Below are positions 8,046-16,629 of a DNA stretch of 64,000 nt, one piece after another; positions within the stretch are counted from its first letter, which is position 1, and every line of letters starts with the position of its first letter. The notes beneath the pieces were generated by a model. That model saw only the letters and a program-made list of their open reading frames with translations. It did not search any database and was not told the origin of the DNA. Made by a program: the position numbers and the translations under genes. The stretch is from Nocardia brasiliensis ATCC 700358. Its GTDB lineage: Bacteria > Actinomycetota > Actinomycetes > Mycobacteriales > Mycobacteriaceae. The DNA lies in contig NC_018681.1 of the NCBI RefSeq assembly GCF_000250675.2, positions 7,564,001-7,628,000 of the forward strand, given 5' to 3'.

Positions 8046-9311
8046 ATGAGTACCTCAGCTACCGTGGCCTCGCCCGAGGCCGATCTTCGGCGCTACCGGG
8101 TCGCGCAGGCGGCCTCGACGTTCGGCAGCACCCTCACCGGCACCGCGGTCTCCGTGGTCGCGGTCGTCGGTTTGGGCGCGGGGCCGCACGCGGTTTCGCT
8201 CATCGTGACCAGCGCGATGATCCCGCCGCTGGTGCTCGGCCCGGCGGCCGGGGTGCTCCTCGACCGGGTGCGCAGACCACGCCGGCTGCTCATCGCGGCC
8301 GACCTGGTCGCCGCTGCGGCGGTGCTGTGCTGTGCCGCCACGATGGGCGCGGGCGTGCTGACCGTGACCGGGCTGGCCGCCCTGTCGTTCGTCCTCGGCC
8401 TGGCCCGGGTGGTGATCGAAGGCTTGTACTTCGCCCACCTGGCCACGCTCGGGATCACCGATCTCGGCCGGGCGCGTGCCGGACTGCAGTCGACGACGAT
8501 GCTGACCCGATCGATCGGCGCTTCGGTCGCCGGGCCGATGGTCACGACGATCGGCGCGGCGGCGATGTTCGCCGGTGACGCGCTCACCTATCTGTTCAGC
8601 GCCTACTGCCTGACCAGAATCGACGCGCCCGACCGCCGCCAGACCGCACCGCGCGGCGGTTTCAGCCGCGAATTCCGAGACGGCGTAGCGGCTTTGCGCA
8701 GTCACCCCCTGCTGGCAGCATTGGCGATGTACCTGCTGGTAGGTGGAGCCGCGGCGGGCGGCACCGCCGCGTTGCGGGCGGTGTTCCTGCTCGACGAAGT
8801 CGCGTTACCCGTTGCGGTGTACGGAATTCCGGCGGTGGTGGCGACGCTGTGCGCCGCGGCCGGTGCGCTGCTGGCCCCGCGCCTGCACGCCAGGGCCGTG
8901 CCCGCCCGGCAGGTGCTCGCGGTCACGGTACTCGGTGGCGCCGTAGGCACCGCGCTGTTGCCGATGGCCACGGGACCGACGGCGGTGCTGTTGCTCGCCG
9001 CCTGCCTCGGGGCGGCCGTGCCGATGTTCTTCGGTGCGGTACTCAATATCGCGCTGGTGACGGTAATGGGCGACGGTGTCGGCGACGGGTACTTCGCCCG
9101 GGTCGGCGCGCTGCTGGCCACCGGGACCACGGCGGCGAACCTGCTCGGCGCGCTGCTGGGCGGCGTCCTCGGCGAACGGTTCGGCGCCCGCACCGGGATC
9201 TGGGCGTTCGTCGTCGTGGATCTCGTTGCTTCCCTTGTGTTCCTGCTGATCGTCGGGCGCGCACCCGCGGCCCGCGACAGCGTTGCCGATTCGATGGCGA
9301 AGGTGGCGTGA
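8046..9311 (+). CDS. MFS exporter of the lanthipeptide locus
   Basis: A 421-aa major facilitator protein with about 12 membrane helices. It has a cytoplasmic basic loop after helix 2 (LLDRVRRPRR, the conserved D-R-x-x-R-R/K loop) and a longer middle loop after helix 6. It resembles drug/macrolide-type MFS exporters and is most simply the exporter or immunity pump for the modified peptide. Class III loci often use ABC transporters, so an MFS pump here is a variant. The start codon lies 4 bp after precursor 4 and the stop overlaps the peptidase start by 1 bp (TGATG), so the three genes are one operon. Confidence 0.88.
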   Translation: MSTSATVASPEADLRRYRVAQAASTFGSTLTGTAVSVVAVVGLGAGPHAVSLIVTSAMIPPLVLGPAAGVLLDRVRRPRRLLIAADLVAAAAVLCCAATMGAGVLTVTGLAALSFVLGLARVVIEGLYFAHLATLGITDLGRARAGLQSTTMLTRSIGASVAGPMVTTIGAAAMFAGDALTYLFSAYCLTRIDAPDRRQTAPRGGFSREFRDGVAALRSHPLLAALAMYLLVGGAAAGGTAALRAVFLLDEVALPVAVYGIPAVVATLCAAAGALLAPRLHARAVPARQVLAVTVLGGAVGTALLPMATGPTAVLLLAACLGAAVPMFFGAVLNIALVTVMGDGVGDGYFARVGALLATGTTAANLLGALLGGVLGERFGARTGIWAFVVVDLVASLVFLLIVGRAPAARDSVADSMAKVA

Positions 9312-11344
9312 TGACTGCCGAATACCCCTATATCCCCGCGTCCGATACGTGGGACGAGCTGCACGGCAATCGGATTCCCGATCCGTTCCGGCGGCTGGAG
9401 GATCTGGCCGACCCGGGCAACCGCGCCTGGGTGACGTCTCAACGGCAACTGGCCGACAGCTACCTCGACGCGCTGCCCGGTCAGGATCGGTTGCGAGAAG
9501 TATTGCGCGACATCATCGTCGCCGGGCCGACCGCGTCGCCGGTGAAATCCGGCGGCACGCGCCGGTTCCGGGTGGGCCGGGCGCATTCCGCGGGACCGTG
9601 GCAGCTGGAGGTCGCCGACGGTCCGCAGGGCGAGTGGCGCACGCTGCTCGATGCGGCGGTGCTCGGGAAAGGGGCGATCCTGCGGCGCTGGACGCCGTCA
9701 CCGGACGGCCGGTTCGTCGCCGTGCAGGCCAGTGTCGGCGGCTCCGAGGACACGACTCCGCTCGCCCTGCTCGACGCCGCCACCGGCGCGGTGCTGCACA
9801 GCTGCCCGCTGACCCGGTACGCACCGGTGGAGTGGCTGGGCGACGGCAGTGGCTACTTCTATGTGCGACGACACGAGAACGGCTGCGGCAGTGGGGTGTA
9901 CCGGCATCGGGTGGGCACCGAACTCGCCGACGACGAACTCCTCGTCGGCGACGAGAACCCCGTTGGCCGCTACCATCTCACCTTCTGGCACGACCGCTGG
10001 CTCATCGTCACCGGACGTGCGGGCACCAGCCGGACCACGCGGGTCTCGATCGCCGATCTGCACGAAGGGACTTCGTTGCGTCCGCTCGAACTCGGTGGAC
10101 TCTCCTCCGCCGGGGTGGTGCTCGATACGGCGGGCCGTATTCTCGCAATCTCCACCGCCACTTGCGAATTCGGGCAGTTGCTCGTCGCCGAACCCCTGCC
10201 GTCGGGCGGGTGGGGTCCATGGCGGGTGCTGGTCCGGGACGCGGAGCCCGCGGTGCTGGCCGCGTTCGCGCTTGCCCCGGCCGATGGCGCGGACCGGCTC
10301 CTGATCCTGCGCACCAGAGACGGTTACGCCGAACTGTCGGTACATGACGCGGTGCGCGGCGACTGGTTGTTCGACGCCGAATTGCCCGGCGCCGGAACGG
10401 TTGCGGGCATCAAATCCACCGACGAACCCGGCGTGCTGGTGCTGAGCTACACCGACTGGATCCGGCCGATCGGGGCTTGGCGACTGGACCTGCGGTCGGG
10501 ACAGGTGTGCCCGACCGAGCCTGTGTCACGCGAACTGCCCGGCATCACCGTCACCCGCGCGACCTACCGCTCCGCCGACGACACCGAGGTGCCCGTCACG
10601 GTGCTCGCACCCGCCGGTCCACCGGTGCCCAGACCCACCATCCTCAGCTGCTACGGCGGCTTCGGCATCACGTTCCGGCCCGGCTATCAACCGGACGGAC
10701 TGACCTGGGTGCTGGCCGGCGGTGTGATGGCCATCGCCGGGGTGCGCGGCGGCGGCGAACGCGGGCGACGCTGGCACCGCGACGGAGCCGGCGTGCACAA
10801 GCTCAACGCGTTCGCCGACCTGCACGCGGCGGGTGACTGGCTGATCGAAACAGGCTGGACGCGGCGCGGGGCCCTCGCACTGCTCGGCGGCAGCAACGGC
10901 GGGCTGATGGCGGTCGGCGCCATGGTGCAGCGGCCCACGGACTACGCCGCGGTGGTCAGCGCGGGCGCTCCGCTGGACATGGTGCGCTACGAACGCTGGG
11001 GGCTCGGGCGCGCGTGGCGGGAGGAGTACGGCTCCGCCGACGATCCCACGGCCCTGCCGGTACTGCTGCGCTACTCGCCGTACTACAACGTCACCGCGCA
11101 CACCGGCGAGTCACCGCGTCGCTGGCCGCCTGCGCTGTTCACCACCGGTGACAGCGACACCCGGGTGCCGCCGGTGCACTCGTGCAAGATGGTCGCCGCG
11201 CTGCAACGCGAGACCGGCGGCCCGGTGCTGCTCGACGTGATCGTCGGCAAAGGCCACGCGGGCGGCGGGCCGTCCTCCGACCGCGCGCTCATCTGCCTGC
11301 TCGCCTTCGTCGCCCAGCACACCGGATTGACGCTCGAAGAATGA
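9311..11344 (+). CDS. Prolyl oligopeptidase (S9), likely leader peptidase
   Basis: A 677-aa prolyl oligopeptidase. The N-terminal motif DPFRRLEDLADP is typical of POP, a beta-propeller of ~350 residues follows, then an alpha/beta-hydrolase domain with the nucleophile Ser528 in GGSNGG, Asp616 in GDSDTRVPP and His649 in GKGHAGG. No signal peptide is present, so it is cytoplasmic. POP enzymes cut after Pro in short peptides. In the class III flavipeptin system the cluster-encoded POP FlaP removes the leader. Here all four precursors have Pro immediately before the core, so leader removal is the likely job. It is translationally coupled to the MFS gene. Confidence 0.93.
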   Translation: MTAEYPYIPASDTWDELHGNRIPDPFRRLEDLADPGNRAWVTSQRQLADSYLDALPGQDRLREVLRDIIVAGPTASPVKSGGTRRFRVGRAHSAGPWQLEVADGPQGEWRTLLDAAVLGKGAILRRWTPSPDGRFVAVQASVGGSEDTTPLALLDAATGAVLHSCPLTRYAPVEWLGDGSGYFYVRRHENGCGSGVYRHRVGTELADDELLVGDENPVGRYHLTFWHDRWLIVTGRAGTSRTTRVSIADLHEGTSLRPLELGGLSSAGVVLDTAGRILAISTATCEFGQLLVAEPLPSGGWGPWRVLVRDAEPAVLAAFALAPADGADRLLILRTRDGYAELSVHDAVRGDWLFDAELPGAGTVAGIKSTDEPGVLVLSYTDWIRPIGAWRLDLRSGQVCPTEPVSRELPGITVTRATYRSADDTEVPVTVLAPAGPPVPRPTILSCYGGFGITFRPGYQPDGLTWVLAGGVMAIAGVRGGGERGRRWHRDGAGVHKLNAFADLHAAGDWLIETGWTRRGALALLGGSNGGLMAVGAMVQRPTDYAAVVSAGAPLDMVRYERWGLGRAWREEYGSADDPTALPVLLRYSPYYNVTAHTGESPRRWPPALFTTGDSDTRVPPVHSCKMVAALQRETGGPVLLDVIVGKGHAGGGPSSDRALICLLAFVAQHTGLTLEE

Positions 11345-11353
11345 GCCGCGCAT

Positions 11354-11383
11354 CGGCCGTCGTCACGATCCGGGCGACGGCCG
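11354..11383. terminator. Hairpin at convergent gene junction
   Basis: Arms CGGCCGTCG and CGACGGCCG around a 12-nt loop, just after the peptidase stop and reaching into the last codons of the convergent TetR gene. It probably ends transcription from the lanthipeptide operon, and possibly from the opposite strand. Confidence 0.6.
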
Positions 11384-11938
11384 GTCCGGTGGGCGGTCGA
11401 GAATGATGGCCGAAGCGCGGGCCAGCACTTCGTCGCGGGTGCGACCGTTGTGGTCGGCGACGAGGAACTGGTTTCCGATGGCCGCGCAGAAGGCGAGCAG
11501 GCTGCGGGCCTCGATCTCGTCCGGATCGTCGCAGAAGGTGCCGATCGTGCTGCGCAGCAAGGCCATCCGCCGGTTGTCCACCCGGCGCAGGCGTTCGGCG
11601 ACCGCGTCATCGCGGCGAGCCCAATCGCGAATCGCCAGGTCGATGGCCAGCAGTCGCTCCCTGGACAACGTCAACTGCCCGGCCAGCACGATCTTGACGC
11701 GCGGATCGTCCTCGTCCTCGACCCGGGCGAGCACGTCATCGATGCTCTCCCGTTCCCAGGTGTCCAGCATCTCTTCCAGCAGTGCGTTGCGGTCGGCGAA
11801 GTAACCGTAGAAGCCGCCCTTGGTCACGCCGAGTGCCTTGGCCAGCACCTCGATGCGCACCGCGGCCACACCGTGCGCGGCCAGCGTCTGCAATCCCTGC
11901 TCGATCCACGCCTGGCGTGGCGTGCGGGCCACGGCCAC
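11363..11938 (-). CDS. TetR-family regulator
   Basis: A 191-aa TetR repressor. The N-terminal HTH reads LAKALGVTKGGFYGYFADR, the classical TetR recognition helix, and a helical ligand-binding domain follows. The GTG at 11938 is preferred as GAGGAG lies 7 nt upstream. A palindrome at 11969-11984 lies in its own promoter region, next to the divergent gene at 12111, so autoregulation and control of the M48-like gene are likely. It is convergent with the lanthipeptide operon and need not regulate it. Confidence 0.9.
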   Translation of the reverse strand: MAVARTPRQAWIEQGLQTLAAHGVAAVRIEVLAKALGVTKGGFYGYFADRNALLEEMLDTWERESIDDVLARVEDEDDPRVKIVLAGQLTLSRERLLAIDLAIRDWARRDDAVAERLRRVDNRRMALLRSTIGTFCDDPDEIEARSLLAFCAAIGNQFLVADHNGRTRDEVLARASAIILDRPPDRPSPGS

Positions 11939-11968
11939 CTCGCAACTCCTCACTCGACTTCTCCGCTG

Positions 11969-11984
11969 TATACGTGACCGTATA
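11969..11984. promoter_or_regulatory. Palindromic operator of the TetR gene
   Basis: Arms TATACG and CGTATA separated by TGAC, centred 39 bp upstream of the TetR start codon. A 6-4-6 palindrome at this place is typical of TetR autoregulation. The site lies between TetR and the divergent gene at 12111. Confidence 0.6.
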
Positions 11985-12110
11985 GCAACGCCGGACTGTG
12001 GCGAGGGGCCGTGGTCGTCCTCGCCGATCCAGAGGACGCGGTCGGCAACCGGTCATCCTACGATCACCGCAGGTTCAGGGCATGGCCGGAACCCGCTGTT
12101 ACCGTCGGAC

Positions 12111-13130
12111 ATGACCTCCGAAGTGATCGCCAAGGCGAATTACCCCGGCGGAGCTGCGGTAGCCAGACGCTCGCCCGCGGATCGCGTGCGCGGTGCGACC
12201 GAGCTGCTGCTTTCTGCGTTACCGTCCGCCGCGGTGCTGACCGTGCTGCTCTACGGACTCGGCCGCGCGGTCGGCGTCGGCTTTCCCGGCGCGCTCGCCG
12301 CCGCGTGGTTCATGGTGTGCGCGGTCTGGAGTGCGGCACGGTTCCTGGTCCCCGACCAGCGCTGGCTGTTGCGGATCTTCGGGCTGCGGCCGCCCACCGA
12401 CGAGGAACAACGCCGGCTGACACCCGCCTGGGCGAACGCCGCACACAAAGTAGGTGTGCCCGCCGCGGCTTACACGATGTGGATCAAGGACGCGGACCGG
12501 CAGTTCATGGTGCCCGACCGGATGATCACCGTGCCCCCCGAATCCGTGCAGCGGCTCCAGCCCGCGGAACTCGAGGCGGTGCTCGTGCATCAGCTCGCAC
12601 AACGTGTCCAGGGGCGATTGACGTTCTGGCAACTGATCTTTCGGCACTACAACCTGCCCGTCGTCTGGTTCGAACGGGCGTTGACGTCCGGCGTCGGCCT
12701 CAGCGCGATCGGCGAGGCGATCGCCCAACCGATGCCCCCGCGCGGCGCCCGCGTCTTCTCCGCCGGCTGGACGGTGTTCAGCCGCGTCCTCGTCGCCTGT
12801 CCTGCCGTCGCGGCCGCCACCGTGATCGTCGGTCTCGCACCGGCATTGCTGCTGCGCCTGCTGCCCGAGGTGGCGGCGCTCGCAGTGCGGCCGGTCGCCG
12901 ATCGCATCGAATACCGGACCGACCAGATCACCGTCGATCTGGGCTACGGCCCGGAACTCGGTGGCATCCTGCAGTACCAGCACGTCCCCGAACCGGCCCA
13001 GACCCTCCCCGATCTCCTTTCGGTTTCCCAGTTCTCGCTACGCACGCCGCCCGCCAAACGAATCGGCCGCATCCGCGATCGACTCGATGAGCTGGCGCGA
13101 CGCTGGAATCCCCTCGCGCCCCGCCCCTGA
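12111..13130 (+). CDS. M48-like membrane protein with degenerate zinc motif
   Basis: A 339-aa protein with two N-terminal membrane helices (~residues 28-70) and a further hydrophobic block near residues 220-270. The layout is that of M48/HtpX-type membrane peptidases: a segment with MVPDRMITVPPE, then ELEAVLVHQLAQRVQG where the family has HExxH. The motif here is His-Gln-x-x-Gln, so the catalytic Glu and second His are lost. DRIEYRTDQ resembles the downstream E-x-x-A-D region. It is probably catalytically dead, with a scaffold or regulatory role. It is divergent from the TetR gene and likely under its control. Confidence 0.6.
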   Translation: MTSEVIAKANYPGGAAVARRSPADRVRGATELLLSALPSAAVLTVLLYGLGRAVGVGFPGALAAAWFMVCAVWSAARFLVPDQRWLLRIFGLRPPTDEEQRRLTPAWANAAHKVGVPAAAYTMWIKDADRQFMVPDRMITVPPESVQRLQPAELEAVLVHQLAQRVQGRLTFWQLIFRHYNLPVVWFERALTSGVGLSAIGEAIAQPMPPRGARVFSAGWTVFSRVLVACPAVAAATVIVGLAPALLLRLLPEVAALAVRPVADRIEYRTDQITVDLGYGPELGGILQYQHVPEPAQTLPDLLSVSQFSLRTPPAKRIGRIRDRLDELARRWNPLAPRP

Positions 13131-13293
13131 GTCGGCCGGCACCACCATCTGATCTTGTCCGATCCGGGAAAGCCCCGGCCCCGGCCCCTTTTACGCGCTC
13201 TGTCGGCTGAGTGAACGACTGTTGGGGGCGAGGCGTGGGCACGAGAATCAGGGGACGGCCGGACGCGGGCAGGGGTCGAGGGAAGGTGGGGCT

Positions 13294-15612
13294 GTGCAGC
13301 TCACTCGAGGACAGAATATGCCGCTGCCGACAACCGCTTTCACGGTTCGACTGCGGGCAGATCAGGGTGAGGTTTCGCTCGACGTGCGCGCGGTCGTGTT
13401 CCCGGCGGATGCGGGCGCTGCGGTCGACGTACTGTCCGCCGGCGACAAGGTTGCGGGAATACGCTTGTCGGACAGCGATATCGAGTTCGACCTCGCAGAA
13501 CTGGACAGCGTGGTGCGTGTGGTGGTGCTCCTCAGCGACCACGACACCGTGCCGCCAGTGGAACTCGTCGCGGTCGACGGCTCGGGTCAGCCGCTGGCCG
13601 AGTTCTCGATGCCCGCGGCCGCCGGAGACCGGGCGACGATCGCCTGCGAGATCTACCTCCGTCAGCAGCGGTGGCGGATCCGCGCCGTCGGGCAGGGCTA
13701 TCGGGGTGGGATAGCCGCAGCCGCAGCCGATTTGGGGTTCACCGCCGACACCACCGACCGGCGTGGCCCGGCGCATACCCCGTCGGCCGCCACCCTGCCC
13801 GACCTGCGACGCACGGTGGATGAACTGCAACGGAGCGCGGCCACCAACCCAGAACTGCTGCCTGACTTGGCCGCTGCGCTGATCGAGCTCACCAGGCGGC
13901 TCGACGCCGAGGACGACACCGTCGAAGCCGCCCTGACTTCCGAACGTGCCGTGGCGGTGCTGGCGAAGCTGGCCGCCGACCAACCGGGCGAGTTCGAGGG
14001 CTCGTGGGCGATCGAACTGTGCAATCTGGGTGTCTATCTCTTCGAACTCGACCGCTTCGACACCGCGCTCGAACACACCCGGCACTCGGCCGAAATCCTG
14101 GAGCGCCGCGCCGCCACGGACCCGGACCGCTATCTCGGACCGCTCGCGACCGCACTGTCGAACCTCTCGTATCGGCTCGTCGACGTCGGTCGCGAGACCG
14201 AGGCGCTGGCGCCGGTGCAGCGCAGCGCGCAACTGCGCGAGCACCTTGCGGCGCGGGATCCCGACACCCATCTGCAGGATCTCGTGGTGACGATGGTGTC
14301 GTTGCGCGGCCTGCTGGCGCGGATCGGGCACATCGATCAAGCGATCGAGATCGCCTACCGAACAGCGCAACTCACCGATCAGCTCGGTGACGGGCAGGTC
14401 GGCTCCCGGGTCGCCCGCCTCAATGCGCTCGACCAGCTGGTCACGGTGTTGATCGGGTTGGCCCGTCCCGATGACGCGATCGAACCGGCGCGCAACTGGG
14501 TCGCCGTCGCCGGACAGCTCGCCGCCGACAACCCGGTGTTCCGCTCCGCCCACGCGAAGGCACTCGATCAACTGGCCGCGGCGCTCGACATGTCCGGCTC
14601 GCTCGCGGAATCGGTGCTGGAGAATCAGCGCTGTGTCGCCCTCTACGCACAGCTGGCAGCCGAGGAGCCGCAACGCTACCGCGCCGAGTACGCCTTGGCG
14701 TCGATGCGATTGGGGTTGCGGCTGGAGGAGAACGGCGATCCCGACACCGCACTGGCACCGGCACGACGTGCGGTCGAAGTGTTCGAAAGCCTTGCCGCCG
14801 AAGACCCTTCGACCTATCGCCACCAGTTCGCGTTGGCGTTGCACAATCTCATCGCGCCGCTCGACAGCAGCGGGCGGGTCGACGAAGCGCTACGCGCCGC
14901 CCGCCAGGTCGTGCAGATCCGCGACGAACTCGCCAGAGCGAACCCGACCGGCGTGGTCGACCTGAGCTATTCGCTGAACAACCTGGCCATTCTGCTGGGC
15001 GCGGTGGACAACACCGAGGCGATCGCCTGCGCACAGCGCGCCGTCGCACTGCTCGAACGATCGCCCGGCACCGACGACAACCAGCTCGACATCATGGCCA
15101 GAGCGTTGGAGACGCTCGCGAATCGCCTCGACCACAGCGGATTTCACGCAGAAGCGGTCGGTCCCGCACAGCGCTCGGTGGCCTGCTTCGAAAAGCTCGC
15201 CGCGGCACGGCCAGGCCCGTCCGGCGACCTGGCCCGCGCCTTGACGAACTTCAGCAACAAGCTGTCCGCCAACGACATGCACAACGAGGCGCTGGCGGCG
15301 GCACAGCGCGCCACCGCCCTGCTCGAAGAACTGGCCGCCGTCCAACCGGCCGCCTACACCCAATCACTCGGCTTCGCACTGCACACCCTCGGTGCCCGGT
15401 TGGCCGTACTCGGCCGTCTCACCGAAGCTTTGGGCCCGGCGCAGCGCGCCGTCGACATCTTCGAACGACTAGCCGCCGCCCACCCTTCCGTCCACGCCGA
15501 CCACCTCGCCACCGCCCTCGACAACCTCGCCCGCATGCACCGCAACCTGGGCCACCACCCCGAAGCAACCGAGGCCGCACACCGCGCCGAGTCCGCCCGT
15601 CGCCCACGATGA
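13294..15612 (+). CDS. TerD-domain protein fused to tetratricopeptide repeats
   Basis: A 772-aa fusion. Residues 1-~150 resemble the TerD stress/tellurium-resistance fold: QLTRGQNMPLP at the N-terminus, IRLSDSDIEFDLAEL, VVRVVVLLSDHD and the signature EIYLRQQRWRIRAVGQGYRGG. The first half is shorter than in free-standing TerD. From ~190 to the end are TPR-like repeats of ~40-50 residues with the recurring pattern alpha-helix, LxxLAxxxP, LxxLxxxLxxLG, A(x)xAxRA. These resemble TPRs found in NTPase-associated and conflict-system proteins. TerD domains bind Ca2+ in some members. The GTG at 13294 is chosen as GGAAGGTGG precedes it and the next residues match the TerD start. Confidence 0.8.
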   Translation: MQLTRGQNMPLPTTAFTVRLRADQGEVSLDVRAVVFPADAGAAVDVLSAGDKVAGIRLSDSDIEFDLAELDSVVRVVVLLSDHDTVPPVELVAVDGSGQPLAEFSMPAAAGDRATIACEIYLRQQRWRIRAVGQGYRGGIAAAAADLGFTADTTDRRGPAHTPSAATLPDLRRTVDELQRSAATNPELLPDLAAALIELTRRLDAEDDTVEAALTSERAVAVLAKLAADQPGEFEGSWAIELCNLGVYLFELDRFDTALEHTRHSAEILERRAATDPDRYLGPLATALSNLSYRLVDVGRETEALAPVQRSAQLREHLAARDPDTHLQDLVVTMVSLRGLLARIGHIDQAIEIAYRTAQLTDQLGDGQVGSRVARLNALDQLVTVLIGLARPDDAIEPARNWVAVAGQLAADNPVFRSAHAKALDQLAAALDMSGSLAESVLENQRCVALYAQLAAEEPQRYRAEYALASMRLGLRLEENGDPDTALAPARRAVEVFESLAAEDPSTYRHQFALALHNLIAPLDSSGRVDEALRAARQVVQIRDELARANPTGVVDLSYSLNNLAILLGAVDNTEAIACAQRAVALLERSPGTDDNQLDIMARALETLANRLDHSGFHAEAVGPAQRSVACFEKLAAARPGPSGDLARALTNFSNKLSANDMHNEALAAAQRATALLEELAAVQPAAYTQSLGFALHTLGARLAVLGRLTEALGPAQRAVDIFERLAAAHPSVHADHLATALDNLARMHRNLGHHPEATEAAHRAESARRPR

Positions 15613-15640
15613 CACCCCTCGGCCATGAATGCGGTTCTCG

Positions 15641-15874
15641 CTAGCCGGTTTCCAGATGGGCCGTGAGTATCCGAGCCGCGGCGTCGGCGCCGCCCACCTG
15701 GAGGATGAGTTCGCCCAGCTCGACCGGAACGACCGCCGCCTGTCGCTTGTCCCGGCTCGTCAGGAAGTAGCTGCGGCGCAAGAGCCTAACGTTGTTGATC
15801 AGCTCGGACAGGTTCGCCCGAGCGACGGCGATGGGCTGTTCCGCGCTGTCGGTATCCATAGCCGGTTTACTCAT
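15641..15874 (-). CDS. Phd/YefM-like antitoxin
   Basis: A 77-aa protein with the Phd/YefM N-terminal DNA-binding pattern VARANLSELINNVRLLRRSYFLTSRDKRQAAVVPVE-like fold (visible as ARANLSELIN, then TSRDKRQAAVVP). Its start overlaps the stop of the HTH gene at 15871-16110 by 4 bp. No PIN, Doc or RelE-type toxin gene follows it, which is unusual; the next gene on its 3' side is the convergent TerD-TPR gene. It may act as a stand-alone transcription factor. Confidence 0.65.
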   Translation of the reverse strand: MSKPAMDTDSAEQPIAVARANLSELINNVRLLRRSYFLTSRDKRQAAVVPVELGELILQVGGADAAARILTAHLETG

Positions 15875-16110
15875 GACGTGTGCTTACGTGGTCGGCCGCC
15901 GTGGCCTGGGCGGCGGGCATGCCATTCGTCGATGGTCTCGGGGAGCCAGCCGCGGGTGGTGCCGCGGGGCACGGTGCCGTCGGCGTTCAGCGGGCCGATG
16001 ATCGCGTCGGGCTCGGGGAGTTTGTAGTTGCTGAGTGCGCCCTGCTGTACGCCCAGTCGTTCGGCGACCTGGCCGCGGCTGAGGTACATCGCCTTATTTC
16101 GTTCGGACAT
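15871..16110 (-). CDS. Small helix-turn-helix protein (excisionase/AlpA-like)
   Basis: A 79-aa protein with MYLSRGQVAERLGVQQGALS, a MerR/excisionase-type winged HTH, and a basic end (GHGGRPRKHTS). The start at 16110 (MSERNK) is preferred to an upstream in-frame ATG. It is coupled by an ATGA overlap to the Phd-like gene and divergent from another small HTH gene at 16346, with a 235-bp promoter region between them in which no other gene is seen. Confidence 0.65.
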   Translation of the reverse strand: MSERNKAMYLSRGQVAERLGVQQGALSNYKLPEPDAIIGPLNADGTVPRGTTRGWLPETIDEWHARRPGHGGRPRKHTS

Positions 16111-16345
16111 AGCAGCTTCGACTCCTGGATGAACCACACGTGGTGAGGTCGGCGGTGCCCGTCCCGGCGCGAATCAGCTCCCCCTTCCCAGCCGTCAACC
16201 TAGTTCACGTCGAATCATGTTGCAAGCCTGGACGTCTCAACACCACCGATCCTGTGGTGAACGCCAAATCTCTTTGCGGTCAGTCGTTCCCGTGCACGAC
16301 CGCGATCCAGCCGTGCTGGTCGTAGCGTCCCGGTAGGTTTGGCGC

Positions 16346-16561
16346 ATGGCTGAGATCACCGCACAGCAGTGCGTCGACATCCTGTTCGAGACGACAGGGC
16401 GGCGGATCGGACCAGGTACCTTCCGTTCATACGCACACCGGGGCTATGCCCCCGCTCCGGTGCGGCACATCGGCCGGACTCCGGTGTGGGACGAGGCGGA
16501 GATCGTGGAATGGATAGCGGAGCGACCCGGGCAAGGCACCCGCACCGATCTGAGCAGCTGA
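16346..16561 (+). CDS. Small HTH protein (MerR/excisionase-like)
   Basis: A 71-aa protein with ITAQQCVDILFETTGRRIGP, a helix-turn-helix of the type in actinobacterial plasmid/prophage excisionases, then RTPVWDEAEIVEWIAERPGQG, the usual C-terminal helix of that family (W-x-x-x-x-I-x-x-W). It probably binds DNA as a regulator. It is divergent from the Phd/HTH pair. Confidence 0.6.
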   Translation: MAEITAQQCVDILFETTGRRIGPGTFRSYAHRGYAPAPVRHIGRTPVWDEAEIVEWIAERPGQGTRTDLSS

Positions 16562-16629
16562 CGCCCGGCCGCAGTGGCGTCGGCCCGCATTACGTGCCGA
16601 GCATCACGTCCGCAGACGTCGATGCGGGC

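Noticed and set aside
8849..9310. N-terminal extension of the prolyl oligopeptidase frame into the MFS gene
   Set aside because: The extension is Arg-rich shadow sequence; the ATG at 9311 gives the normal POP N-terminus and a coupled start.
12928..14844. 638-codon minus frame opposite the TerD-TPR gene
   Set aside because: Shadow of the TPR repeats; no independent domain features.
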